A DNA stretch of 64,000 nt from Zoogloea sp021286885 (GTDB lineage: Bacteria; Pseudomonadota; Gammaproteobacteria; Burkholderiales; Rhodocyclaceae), in the NCBI RefSeq assembly GCF_041915215.1, contig NZ_JAYSBV010000002.1. One strand, written 5' to 3'. The notes beneath the pieces are model-generated. The model did not search any database. It was not told the origin of the DNA and saw only the letters and a program-made list of their open reading frames with translations. This document shows positions 7,543 to 16,541 of the stretch, one piece after another; within the stretch, counting starts at the first letter, position 1; every line of letters begins with the position of its first letter. The translations under genes and the position numbers were made by a program.

Positions 7543-9537
7543 TCACACCGAGGGGCCCGAGGGGCAACGGAACACGGTTTCCAGGGCCATTTCTGGTTCC
7601 AGACGCCCCTTCCAGCACACCGTGGTGCTGACCACCCACTCTTCGCTCCGGGGTGAAACCCAGCCCCCAAGCGGCGTTTCGGAACCGTGCAGGATGGTGA
7701 TTTCGCCATCCAGGGGTAGCAGAACATCCACCACCACGGGGCCATTGAAAACCCGCAGCCCTTCGGGCGTGCAGGTCACCGTGCAGTGCTCGCTGAAATG
7801 CCAGTGGAGCTTCACCTCGTGGCCCCGACTGCCCATCAGCTGATCCCGCACCGTCAGCAAACGTGCCTGACGGTTCAGACTCCAGCTCCGCCGATGCAGG
7901 GGGTGCCCGGGCAGATGACGATACCCATCGTGCTCGGCAATCAATTGCTCCTGGGCCAGATTGGCCCGCCGCTCCAAGACCCGGCAGGCATAACGGCGTG
8001 ACCACAGAAAGCGCCCGGCCACCACCGCCTGATCCTTGCCCTCCACGCACAGGGTGTTATGCATGGCCGTGCCACGAAACCCGTCCCGCAAAGCAGCCTG
8101 GTGCAGACTCCCCACGCCGGGATCCACCAGAAATGGCCGACCGCCCACCGAAAGGGTGAACGCCAGCGCATCCGCATGGGCGTAGGAGGCCAGGCCAGGC
8201 CCTCCCAGGGGCCCCGCATCCAGAACCACCCGAATCTCGTCCGAACTGTCCAGGCAGGCCCCCAGGACATACATTCCCCCTGCGGGAAAATCCGTGTTGC
8301 GTGTGGCCTGTTCGGCCCGCAGCAGCAGATTGTCGAACCCCTGGCAGCGCTCATCCCCCAGCAACCAACGGCTTCTTCTGTCCACCGCCCCCGCCTTGCG
8401 TGCCAGATCTGCCCGCCCGAACAACAGGGCACCGGTGGCAAGCCGGCTGTGATAGGGGCAAACGCCACTCGTCAGATCCAGGCCCAACAGCGGGCGATTG
8501 TCCCCGCCGCCCCACTGGGGCACCTGCCCGCCCGCATCCATCAGGGCGGCCAGATAATCCAGCATGGCCTCCAGGCGCTGCCAGAACTCGGGGCTGAAAT
8601 CCCGCTGACAGCTACGGGCCGCCAAGCCCGCGAGCAACAGGGCATCCCACAGCTGTTGCTGGAGCGGTACAGACTGCTCCAGCACCACGCCATCAGGTGT
8701 GCAGATACGGGGGAGTTCAGACTCCAATTGGGCCCGGGCCTGCTCGCGCCACAGGCGGGATTCTCGCCAACCCGCCCAGGTCACACCGGCCACAAACAAA
8801 CCGGCCAGTTCGCTCACCAGATGGCTGGTGGCCGTGGAGCGCCGGGAGCGATGGGCCCGGATGAACTCGGCGTGACGCCAGATCTGATCCAGCCAGTCGG
8901 AGCGCAGCAGTGCCCCTGCCGCCCCATCGAACAGCGGCGAGCGATGCCCTCCCAGCAGCTGCCAGGCCAGCGCCCAATTCAGCAGCCGGGCCGCCAGCTC
9001 GGTACTCGATACCCAGTTCGGGCCCAGGGGATGGGGGCATTGCACAAACCAGGTCTGGAGCAGACTGGCGCAGCCTTCCAGAAAAATCTCTTCACCGCTC
9101 ACATACCAAGCCTGGGCCAGCACCACCAGTTCCCGGTGGCGATTGAGCAGCCACAACTGGCGCACATCCCCTTCTTGAGCGCCTTCCCGGGGAATCGACG
9201 CCCGCCCGCGCAGCAAAGGAAAAACCACGCCCGTACGCGGGTGACGGTTCCAGTTGGGGGGAAAGCCCAGCACAACCGGCTGGACCGTCAGATCACGCCA
9301 GCGCCCTTCCAGCACCTCCCGGGCACGCTGGAGCACCAGGCGGTTTTCTTCCATGGGCATGAGCGGCAACCAGCGAGCGCCGCGTCCTTGCATGCGGGCA
9401 GGCGGAACCAGGCTGGGCTGGCGGGTGCCGAGCAGACTGCGTCGCGCCTGATCCCGCGCACGCACCGCCAGTTCTTGCACGGAAACGGTGCACAGGCGAT
9501 GCCAAAACCACTCCACCCTGCTCAAACTTCCCATCAT
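7543..9537 (-). CDS. Heparinase II/III family protein
   Basis: Predicted polysaccharide lyase-like protein of 664 aa. The N-terminal half is an alpha-helical toroid of the heparinase/alginate-lyase type (conserved WNRHPRTGV and LNRHREL segments). The C-terminal half carries the Hepar_II_III beta-sandwich signature: YAHADALAF, FLVDPGVGS and GTAMHNTL. The ATG at 9537 has AGGAG six bases upstream; the frame continues to 9603 without support. No export signal is obvious. Similar proteins often sit in exopolysaccharide loci, but none adjoins this one. The substrate is unknown. Confidence 0.83.
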   Translation of the reverse strand: MMGSLSRVEWFWHRLCTVSVQELAVRARDQARRSLLGTRQPSLVPPARMQGRGARWLPLMPMEENRLVLQRAREVLEGRWRDLTVQPVVLGFPPNWNRHPRTGVVFPLLRGRASIPREGAQEGDVRQLWLLNRHRELVVLAQAWYVSGEEIFLEGCASLLQTWFVQCPHPLGPNWVSSTELAARLLNWALAWQLLGGHRSPLFDGAAGALLRSDWLDQIWRHAEFIRAHRSRRSTATSHLVSELAGLFVAGVTWAGWRESRLWREQARAQLESELPRICTPDGVVLEQSVPLQQQLWDALLLAGLAARSCQRDFSPEFWQRLEAMLDYLAALMDAGGQVPQWGGGDNRPLLGLDLTSGVCPYHSRLATGALLFGRADLARKAGAVDRRSRWLLGDERCQGFDNLLLRAEQATRNTDFPAGGMYVLGACLDSSDEIRVVLDAGPLGGPGLASYAHADALAFTLSVGGRPFLVDPGVGSLHQAALRDGFRGTAMHNTLCVEGKDQAVVAGRFLWSRRYACRVLERRANLAQEQLIAEHDGYRHLPGHPLHRRSWSLNRQARLLTVRDQLMGSRGHEVKLHWHFSEHCTVTCTPEGLRVFNGPVVVDVLLPLDGEITILHGSETPLGGWVSPRSEEWVVSTTVCWKGRLEPEMALETVFRCPSGPSV

Positions 9538-9857
9538 GTTTGACTCCTGCCCACAGTTGGCCTGAAGGCCCCCGTAGGGATTGCAGATCAGGCATGGCCC
9601 CATGCTGATCCACCAAAAACACCAAAACCGCGCAATTTTTTCACATTTGCAAAATAACAGCGTTTTTCGTGTTTTTGCCTGCGTAAAAATTCACGCCGCC
9701 AGGAATTTCACAAGTCAAATCAAGACAACCCTCAGCACTGCCCTGAACAGGCGCCCTGGGGTGCCATGACATTTAAGGGAAACACCCCGCTTTTCTGCCG
9801 GAAAATCAAGGAGCTGGGGTGTAGAGTGGGGAAATCAGGGGATAATTTGTGGATAAA

Positions 9858-9876
9858 ACACTACTAAATGTAGTAG
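9858..9876 (+). promoter_or_regulatory. Inverted repeat, possible NrdR box
   Basis: CTACTA-AATG-TAGTAG (9861-9876) is a perfect 6-bp inverted repeat, preceded by ACA. The overlapping ACACTACTAAATGTAG matches 11 of 16 positions of the NrdR-box consensus as I recall it. NrdR represses ribonucleotide reductase genes. NrdR boxes normally come in pairs and no clear partner is visible, so this is tentative. Confidence 0.3.
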
Positions 9877-9938
9877 AAAAAAACTTATCAAAACCCTATT
9901 GATTTTTTTAAGTATTTGTTTTTAAACAACAAAAAATT

Positions 9939-9967
9939 TTGCGGAAATTCCCACGCGGCGGTAAGCT
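9939..9967 (+). promoter_or_regulatory. Weak candidate sigma70 promoter of nrdJ
   Basis: TTGCGG (9939-9944), a 17-nt spacer and TAAGCT (9962-9967), about 50 bases before the nrdJ ATG. The -35 is acceptable and the -10 poor. Confidence 0.28.
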
Positions 9968-10019
9968 ATGCGCCGATAAAAATTCAATCCGAATTGCATA
10001 ATCCGGTACGAGACTGACC

Positions 10020-12893
10020 ATGACCGTCACCAAAAAAGATCTCAAATCCAGCACCAGCGCCGCGCTCCAGGCCCAGGAAATCTCCGCTGAAGTCCTGCTC
10101 GAGAAGTACGCCAAGGGCGACGAGCAAAGCATCGCCGACGTGCGCCGCCGTGTGGCCCGCGCCTTGGCCGCCATGGAAGCCGAAGAAAAGCGCGCCCACT
10201 GGGAAGCCAAGTTCCTCGAAGCCCAAGAAAAGGGCTTCATCCCCGCTGGCCGCATCAACTCCGCCGCCGGCACCAGCCTCGCCGCCACCCTGATCAACTG
10301 CTTCGTGCAGCCGGTGGGCGACTCCATCACCGAATCCGTCGATGGCCGTTGCGGCATCTACACCGCCCTCGCCCAGTCCGCCGAAACCATGCGGCGCGGC
10401 GGCGGGGTGGGCTATGACTTCTCCTCCATCCGCCCCAAGGGCGCGATGGTGCGCGGCACCCAGTCCAACGCCTCCGGCCCCGTGTCTTACATGCGGGTGT
10501 TCGACCGCTCCTGCGAAACCGTTGAATCCGCCGGCTCCCGCCGGGGCGCCCAGATGGGCGTGCTGCGCTGCGACCACCCGGACATCGAAGAATTCATCCA
10601 CGCCAAGGACGAAGGCGACCTGACCAACTTCAACATCTCCGTGGGCGTAACCGATGCCTTCATGGAAGCGGTTGAAGCCGATGGCGACGTCGAACTCGCC
10701 CACAAGGCTGAGCCTTCCAAGGACATCCAGGCTGCCGGGGGCTACCAGCGCGCCGACGGGCAATGGGTGTACCGCAAGGTGCGTGCGCGGGATCTGTGGG
10801 ACCAGATCATGCGCTCCACCTACGACCACGCCGAGCCGGGCATCCTCTTCCTGGATCGCATGAACAAGGACAACAACCTTTACTACTGCGAAACCATCGA
10901 GGCCACCAACCCCTGCGCCGAACAGCCCCTGCCCTCCTACGGCTGCTGCTGCCTGGGCTCCATCAACCTGACCCTGTACGTGAAGGACGCCTTCAGCGAC
11001 AAGGCCAGCTTTGATTTCGCCGGCTTCGCCAAGACCGTCGAAACGTCCATCCGCATGCTGGACAACGTGCTCGAAGCCACCCACTGGCCCCTGGAGCAAC
11101 AGCATGCCGAAGCCCAGTCCAAGCGCCGCGTCGGCCTCGGTTTCACCGGCCTGGGCAACGCCCTGGCCATGCTGCGTCTGCGCTATGACAGCGATGCTGC
11201 CCGGGCCATGGCCACCAAGATTTCCGAGTTCATGCGCGACCAGGCTTATCTGGCCTCCGTCGAGCTGGCCCGGGAACGGGGCGCCTTCCCGCTGTTCAAT
11301 GCTGATCTGTACCTGTCCGGCGGCAACTTTGCCTCCCGCCTGCCCGCCGAGGTGAAGGAGCGCATCCGCAAGCACGGCCTGCGCAACTCCCACCTGCTGT
11401 CGATTGCCCCCACCGGCACCATCAGCCTGGCCTTTGCCGACAACGCCTCCAACGGCATCGAACCCCCGTTCTCCTACACCTACACCCGCAAGAAGCGGAT
11501 GGCCGACGGCACCTTCAAGGAATACGCCGTCGAAGACTACGCATGGCGCCTCTACCGCCACCAGGGCGGTAACGTGAATGCGCTGCCGGAATACTTTGTG
11601 ACCGCCCTGGAAATCTCCGCCCAGGCCCACAAGGACATGGTGGCTGCGGTGGCACCGTACGTGGATACGTCCATCTCCAAGACGGTGAACGTCCCGGCTG
11701 ATTACCCCTACTCCGACTTCGAAGATCTGTACCTGGACGCCTGGAAGGCGGGCCTCAAGGGCCTCGCCACCTACCGGCCCAACAGCGTGCTGGGCTCCGT
11801 GCTGTCGGTAACCCCGAGCAGCGAGCAGAAGCAGCCCCACGACGTGGAAATCTCCGACGAGACCAACAAGCGTCTGGCCATCAAGAGCCTGCCCGCCCCG
11901 GTGCTCTCCTCCCTGCGCTGGCCCGGCCGCCCCGAGCTGCCCGAAGGCAACTCCGCCTGGACTTACATGCTCAAGACCCCGCAAGGCAACTTTGCCCTGT
12001 TCGTGGGCCACATGGAGCAGGAAGAAAGCGCCGCCGGCCAGTTCCCCTTCGAAGTGTGGGTCAATGGCGCCGACCAGCCCCGGGGTCTGGGCGCCGTGGC
12101 CAAGACCCTCTCCATGGACATGCGGGCCAACGACCGGGCCTGGCTCAAGCTCAAGCTGGACACCCTGGCCCGCACCATGGGCGAGAAGTCCTTCGAGATG
12201 CGCTTCCCGCCCAATGGCGAGAACAAGCTGATGCCGGGCGTGATGTCGGCCTTTGCCCAGATCGTGCGCTACCGCTGCGAGAAGCTCGGCGCCTTTGAAG
12301 GCGAGATGCCCACCCCGGTGCTGGATGCCCTGTTCAGCCAGAACGAGCCCAAGACCGGCACCGACGGCACCCTCTCCTGGACCGTGGACATCAACAACCC
12401 AGCCACCGGCGAAGAGTTTGTGCTGGGCCTGAAGGAAATCACCCTGCCCGACGGCAGCACCCGCCCCTACTCCATGTGGCTGTCGGGCAACTACCCCCGT
12501 GCCCTGGACGGCCTCACCCGCATCCTGTCCCTCGACATGCGCGTGATGGACCCGGCCTGGATCGGCATGAAGCTGCGCAAGCTGATCGACTACCCGGAAC
12601 CCCTGGGCGACTTCATGGCCTTCGTGCCCGGCACCCGCCGCCAGCAAAACTGGCCCTCCACGGTCGCCTACATGGCCGCCCTCATCATCCACCGCTACGC
12701 CATGCTCGGCGTGCTGGACGAAAAGGGCTACCCGACCCGCGAGATGGGCATCCTGGAAACCCCCGCTGAAGACGGCGTCGAATCCAGCGTGATGCAAGGC
12801 GCCCTGTGCCAGGAATGCGGCAACCACTCCGTGATCCGCAAGGATGGCTGCGATTTCTGCACCGCCTGCGGCGCGGTGGGGAGCTGCGGCTAA
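10020..12893 (+). CDS. nrdJ: Adenosylcobalamin-dependent ribonucleotide reductase (class II)
   Basis: Makes deoxyribonucleotides with or without oxygen, using a B12 radical. The 957-aa chain starts at an ATG and lacks an ATP-cone. Asn297, Cys299 and Glu301 (NPCAE) are the catalytic trio; Cys94 (INCF) and the Cys309-311 run before LGSINL supply the redox pair. After the barrel come two TSCPD domains (about 600-700 and 800-905), a duplication visible as repeated PRGLGAVAKTLSMDMR / PRALDGLTRILSLDMR. The C terminus is a zinc ribbon with four Cys (CQEC...CTAC) and a terminal GSCG. A GT9 gene begins eight bases downstream. Confidence 0.95.
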   Translation: MTVTKKDLKSSTSAALQAQEISAEVLLEKYAKGDEQSIADVRRRVARALAAMEAEEKRAHWEAKFLEAQEKGFIPAGRINSAAGTSLAATLINCFVQPVGDSITESVDGRCGIYTALAQSAETMRRGGGVGYDFSSIRPKGAMVRGTQSNASGPVSYMRVFDRSCETVESAGSRRGAQMGVLRCDHPDIEEFIHAKDEGDLTNFNISVGVTDAFMEAVEADGDVELAHKAEPSKDIQAAGGYQRADGQWVYRKVRARDLWDQIMRSTYDHAEPGILFLDRMNKDNNLYYCETIEATNPCAEQPLPSYGCCCLGSINLTLYVKDAFSDKASFDFAGFAKTVETSIRMLDNVLEATHWPLEQQHAEAQSKRRVGLGFTGLGNALAMLRLRYDSDAARAMATKISEFMRDQAYLASVELARERGAFPLFNADLYLSGGNFASRLPAEVKERIRKHGLRNSHLLSIAPTGTISLAFADNASNGIEPPFSYTYTRKKRMADGTFKEYAVEDYAWRLYRHQGGNVNALPEYFVTALEISAQAHKDMVAAVAPYVDTSISKTVNVPADYPYSDFEDLYLDAWKAGLKGLATYRPNSVLGSVLSVTPSSEQKQPHDVEISDETNKRLAIKSLPAPVLSSLRWPGRPELPEGNSAWTYMLKTPQGNFALFVGHMEQEESAAGQFPFEVWVNGADQPRGLGAVAKTLSMDMRANDRAWLKLKLDTLARTMGEKSFEMRFPPNGENKLMPGVMSAFAQIVRYRCEKLGAFEGEMPTPVLDALFSQNEPKTGTDGTLSWTVDINNPATGEEFVLGLKEITLPDGSTRPYSMWLSGNYPRALDGLTRILSLDMRVMDPAWIGMKLRKLIDYPEPLGDFMAFVPGTRRQQNWPSTVAYMAALIIHRYAMLGVLDEKGYPTREMGILETPAEDGVESSVMQGALCQECGNHSVIRKDGCDFCTACGAVGSCG

Positions 12894-12901
12894 ACTGAGC
12901 G

Positions 12902-14065
12902 ATGAGTCAGCCCGACCGCAACAGCCGCCTGCTGCGCCGGGCTGACCTCTGGATCTGGAGCCCCCTGCTATGGAGCTGGGGGCTTTTACGTCCCAAACGC
13001 CCCCCACCGACTCAACTTCGCCGGGTTGGGGTGATGAGTTTTGAAGCCCTGGGCGACACCCTGCTCGCCTCGTGCATCCTCGAATCCCTCCGCCAGCTTG
13101 ATCCGGCACCCGAAATTATTCTGTTCGTATCCCGGGGCAACCGTGGATGTGCAGACCTGCTGGGCCCTTTGGCCCGCGTTGTCGAAGTCCCCCTCACCAC
13201 GCCTCGCGCCGCCCTGCGTGCCATCCGCAGCGAAGCTGTTGATTTGATGCTCGACATCAGTCAATGGCCCCGCTGGTATGCCGTGCTCTGTGCGGCCAGC
13301 CGAAGTCGTTATACGGTGGGCTTCCGCACCCCAGGCCAGTACCGACACTGGGCCTACGACTGCAGCGTAGTCCATCGCCGGGACTGTCACGAGGTGGAAA
13401 ATTTTCAGGCCCTGGCCCGCGCCGTGCTTGGAATCACCCACCCACAAGCACCCGCTCTACACGTGCCGCCCCCTGCTGAATGCCCCCGTGCACTGAAACC
13501 CGCCTCGGGCCCCTATGTGGTGTTTCACCCCTGGCCGGGGGGCTTTCGGGGGCAGGAGCGTGCATGGCCTGAAGTTCATTGGATCACCCTAGGCCAAGCC
13601 TTACTGGCACGGGGATATCAGATTGATCTGAGTGGCGGGCCAGGGGATCAAGCCCAGGGCGCAGCCCTCGCCCGCAAGATTCACCCAGGCACGGATCAGC
13701 CGGAGCAAGTACCTAAAGTACGTAATATTGCAGGCCAACCCTCCCTGCCCGAACTCGCCCGGCATCTGCAGGCAGCAACGGCCGTTGTCTCAGTAAACAC
13801 CGGCATCATGCATCTGGCAGCCCTGATAGGTGCCCGTACGGTAGGGCTTCACGGGCCCACCAGCCGACGCCGCTGGGGACCTGTTGGCCCCTGGACTCAA
13901 GCACTGGTGGCCGAGTCCCACGATGCCCCTACGGAATACCTGCATCTAGGCTTCGAATACCCGGCCACCCCTGATTGCTCCATGGAGGCCCTCTCTCCCA
14001 AGCAAGTGATGGATGCCCTGGAGCCCTGGCTCAACATATCCACGCACACATCCGAGCACACATGA
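12902..14065 (+). CDS. Glycosyltransferase family 9 (heptosyltransferase-like)
   Basis: A 387-aa GT-B protein like ADP-heptose:LPS heptosyltransferases, which build the LPS inner core at the cytoplasmic face. The N-terminal MSFEALGDTLLASCILESLR and the C-terminal VVSVNTGIMHLAALIGARTVGLHGPT donor-site segment are typical. It starts eight bases after nrdJ and has lower GC and different codon use from it, so a shared transcript is possible without a functional link. The exact sugar is unknown. Confidence 0.82.
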   Translation: MSQPDRNSRLLRRADLWIWSPLLWSWGLLRPKRPPPTQLRRVGVMSFEALGDTLLASCILESLRQLDPAPEIILFVSRGNRGCADLLGPLARVVEVPLTTPRAALRAIRSEAVDLMLDISQWPRWYAVLCAASRSRYTVGFRTPGQYRHWAYDCSVVHRRDCHEVENFQALARAVLGITHPQAPALHVPPPAECPRALKPASGPYVVFHPWPGGFRGQERAWPEVHWITLGQALLARGYQIDLSGGPGDQAQGAALARKIHPGTDQPEQVPKVRNIAGQPSLPELARHLQAATAVVSVNTGIMHLAALIGARTVGLHGPTSRRRWGPVGPWTQALVAESHDAPTEYLHLGFEYPATPDCSMEALSPKQVMDALEPWLNISTHTSEHT

Positions 14066-14110
14066 AAAAACCCCGGCCGGCAGGGGTTGCAAGCCTGCAG
14101 AACCGGGGGT
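14064..14110 (-). terminator. Terminator of the lytic transglycosylase gene
   Basis: A two-part stem, CCCCGG (14071-14076) with CCGGGG (14103-14108) and GCAGG with CCTGC inside, is followed on the minus strand by a run of six T. It lies just after the transglycosylase stop and touches the end of the convergent GT9 gene. Confidence 0.7.
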
Positions 14111-14172
14111 CTGGAATACATATCGGCGCGGAAGCCTCCCAAGCAACCGCAGCCGATCAGCACAGGTCGGCG

Positions 14173-14883
14173 CTAAACGCCGCCAAAGCGCCCGCTACGG
14201 GCCACCTGACTGAGGGCTTCCTTGACGGATATGACCTTGGTGGCGTAGGTGGAAGTCCCATCCGCGCCGCCACCATACTGCTGCAAGGCACGCTCCACGG
14301 AGCCAGTGCTCCGAATGTACTCTTTGAGTACCTTGGCCCCAACCCGAATATTGGTATCCGGATCAAACATGGCCTTGTTGTTGGCCTTAATATCCACCTT
14401 GTCGGGGTGGAATTTCGGGATCACCTGCATCAACCCCTGGGCACCTACCGGGCTCTCAGCAAAGGGGTTAAAGCGTGATTCAATAGCCATCACCGCAACG
14501 AGCAACAGGGGATCCACCCCTTCGCTGCGCCCGTTCTTTTGGGCCAACATCAGCAGCGGCTCCAAGGCCACGGCGGACACCTGATAACGCTTGGCTACAT
14601 AACTTTTGACCCGCTGCAGATCAGGGGTCAATTCAGGAGCGGGGGCAGGTTCTTCGACCCGTGCTTCCACCACCGGGGCAGGCTCTTCGGCCACAGCATC
14701 CACGGAGGCGGTGGTTCCGCCCAGAACATCATTGAGGGACAGGCCTTCGACGCCGCGCTCGGCAATCCGGGATGCCATGAACAGGGTGAGAATCAGCCCT
14801 GCCAACAGCAGCCCACCATGGGCCAATTGAAGACAAAATGAAGCCGCGTGACGTGCGTACTCCACGATACGAGTTGCGAACAT
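14173..14883 (-). CDS. Lytic transglycosylase (SLT domain), membrane-anchored
   Basis: Cleaves peptidoglycan between MurNAc and GlcNAc. The 236-aa protein has an N-terminal hydrophobic anchor (about residues 20-38), an acidic/proline linker (EEPAPVVEARVEEPAPAPE), and an SLT domain. The catalytic Glu is in VAVMAIESRFNP, followed by GAQGLMQVIP and the NIRVGAKVLKEY segment of the fold. The ATG at 14883 has AAGGAG upstream; a longer frame to 15084 has no support. It is flanked by cell-surface genes. Confidence 0.88.
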   Translation of the reverse strand: MFATRIVEYARHAASFCLQLAHGGLLLAGLILTLFMASRIAERGVEGLSLNDVLGGTTASVDAVAEEPAPVVEARVEEPAPAPELTPDLQRVKSYVAKRYQVSAVALEPLLMLAQKNGRSEGVDPLLLVAVMAIESRFNPFAESPVGAQGLMQVIPKFHPDKVDIKANNKAMFDPDTNIRVGAKVLKEYIRSTGSVERALQQYGGGADGTSTYATKVISVKEALSQVARSGRFGGV

Positions 14884-15335
14884 GGGCTCTCCTTTCTGTG
14901 GCCACAGCCCCGCAGACTCAGATTCACCGCCCGAATATAAAGAAAAAGGCCGAAAATCCGCACACTTACACCCCGCAAAAACGCTGGGCACAAGAATACC
15001 TGTCAGCTCAAGGCCAACAAGATCTGCATGGCTAGGTCGCCAGTAGTTGATCCAAACACGCTGATGCAACCAGACAGCGTGCAAAAAAAGACGTCAAACC
15101 AAGACCTTGGGAGGGTCACTAACCAGTTGGGGATCTGGCTATGCAGCGGTTTGATACGCCTGCGTTTGAAAAGCAAAAACAGTGCATTTATTAGCACATA
15201 TCCTCATAATACCCAAACCCTCGATGATTGTCAAATCTCCTGCGTCTTACCACCACTCAATCGCCACACATTCTGAACAGGAAAACCACCAAAATTCGGC
15301 ATAATCACGCGCTGTCCAGACGCGAGCCCCTATCT
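14884..15335. other. 452-bp intergenic region with divergent promoters
   Basis: Lies between the transglycosylase gene and the oppositely oriented GT2 gene. No coding sequence or RNA gene is recognised. Composition is more AT-rich than the flanks. A CATAAT at 15300-15305 may be a -10 for the GT2 gene, but no good -35 is spaced with it. Confidence 0.5.
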
Positions 15336-16529
15336 ATGCACGTCCCCGATGCGGACATCCTTCCGCTTGAACTCACTATCCTGATGCCCTGCCTCAACGA
15401 AGCGGAAACCTTGGCCGTATGTATCGGCAAAGCACAGCGCAGTCTTGAGGCCCTCAAAATCCAGGGTGAGGTGCTGATCGCAGACAACGGCTCCACCGAT
15501 GGCTCCCAAACCATCGCGACCCAGGCGGGCGCCCGGGTCGTCCATGTACCAGAACGGGGCTACGGAGCGGCCCTGCGCCACGGTATTGCCGCCGCTCAGG
15601 GGCGCTACATCATCATGGGGGATGCAGACGACAGCTACGCGTTTGACGCTCTGGGTGAGTTTGTGCAGGCATTGCGCCAGGGGGCGCCCTTGGTGATGGG
15701 CAACCGATTCGCCGGCGGTATCGCCCCGGGGGCCATGCCTCCTCTGCATCGTTACCTGGGGAATCCGGTGCTGAGCTTCATCGGACGCAGCTTCTTTCGC
15801 ACCCGGGTACGAGATTTCCACTGTGGGCTGCGGGGCTTCGACACACGCCGGATGCGGGCTCTGGGGCTCCAGACCCCCGGCATGGAGTTCGCTAGCGAGA
15901 TGGTCATCAAGGCCGCCCTGGCGGGCTGGGAGATTGCCGAAGTCCCAACCACCCTCAAGCCCGACGGGCGTAGCCGCCCGCCCCATCTGCGCAGCTGGCG
16001 TGACGGATGGCGCCATCTGCGCTTCATGCTGCTGTTTTCACCCCGCTGGCTGTTTACCTATCCGGGGCTCGCATTTTTCGTGCTGGGCAGCCTAGGCAGC
16101 CTAATCACCCTACCGGCGCCCCGCATCGTGCTGGGACTGGGGCTGGACATCCACACCCTGCTCTACAGCGCCACCGCCAGCGTGCTCGGTGTTCAACTGA
16201 TGCTGTTCGGGCTGCTGCTCCAGTGCACCGGTGTTAATCTGGGGCTGCTCCCCCATACGCCAGCAAGCCGCTGGAGCCTCAAGCAGTTTCGGCTGGAGAT
16301 GGGCATTCTGGGCGCCCTGCTGCTGTTCGCAGCGGCCCTGGGCCTGGCGGTCAACACGGTGATGGACTGGGGACAAACCGGGTTTCATGCCCTGAATCCC
16401 AGCGCCACCATGCGCCAGGCAATACCCGCAGCGATGCTGGGCATCACCGGCATGGAAATCCTGATTGGCAGCTTCTGGCTCACTTTTCTTCAGTTTGCCA
16501 ACCGTACCTCCCCCGCTGCCGAGATCTGA
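15336..16529 (+). CDS. Glycosyltransferase family 2, DPM1/GtrB-like, with C-terminal membrane segments
   Basis: A 397-aa protein with an N-terminal GT-A domain (ILMPCLNEAETL, ADNGSTDGS, the metal-binding GDADDSY) like dolichol/undecaprenyl-phosphate sugar transferases. It is followed by about four C-terminal hydrophobic segments (residues 240-390). Such enzymes load a sugar onto a lipid carrier on the inner face of the membrane. The ATG at 15336 starts the family match; the frame continues upstream with poor similarity. With the adjacent polytopic protein and GtrA it resembles a gtrA-gtrB-gtrC sugar-decoration set. Confidence 0.83.
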   Translation: MHVPDADILPLELTILMPCLNEAETLAVCIGKAQRSLEALKIQGEVLIADNGSTDGSQTIATQAGARVVHVPERGYGAALRHGIAAAQGRYIIMGDADDSYAFDALGEFVQALRQGAPLVMGNRFAGGIAPGAMPPLHRYLGNPVLSFIGRSFFRTRVRDFHCGLRGFDTRRMRALGLQTPGMEFASEMVIKAALAGWEIAEVPTTLKPDGRSRPPHLRSWRDGWRHLRFMLLFSPRWLFTYPGLAFFVLGSLGSLITLPAPRIVLGLGLDIHTLLYSATASVLGVQLMLFGLLLQCTGVNLGLLPHTPASRWSLKQFRLEMGILGALLLFAAALGLAVNTVMDWGQTGFHALNPSATMRQAIPAAMLGITGMEILIGSFWLTFLQFANRTSPAAEI

Positions 16530-16541
16530 GTCTGCCCCTCT

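Larger units (their letters stand above)
9538..10019. other. 482-bp AT-rich intergenic region upstream of nrdJ
   Basis: No credible coding sequence is seen. The right half is markedly AT-rich with A and T tracts (9876-9945) and holds an inverted repeat and a weak promoter, annotated separately. No cobalamin-riboswitch B12 box was recognised. Confidence 0.6.

Noticed and set aside
9604..10019. Possible cobalamin riboswitch before nrdJ
   Set aside because: No B12-box-like sequence or extended paired structure could be recognised in this AT-rich stretch.
9984..13109. Very long open frame antisense to nrdJ, and similar ones opposite copA, nifD, nifK and pepD
   Set aside because: High GC and regular codon use keep the opposite frames open. 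The translations are rich in Gly, His, Gln and Val without family signatures, and the sense genes are certain.
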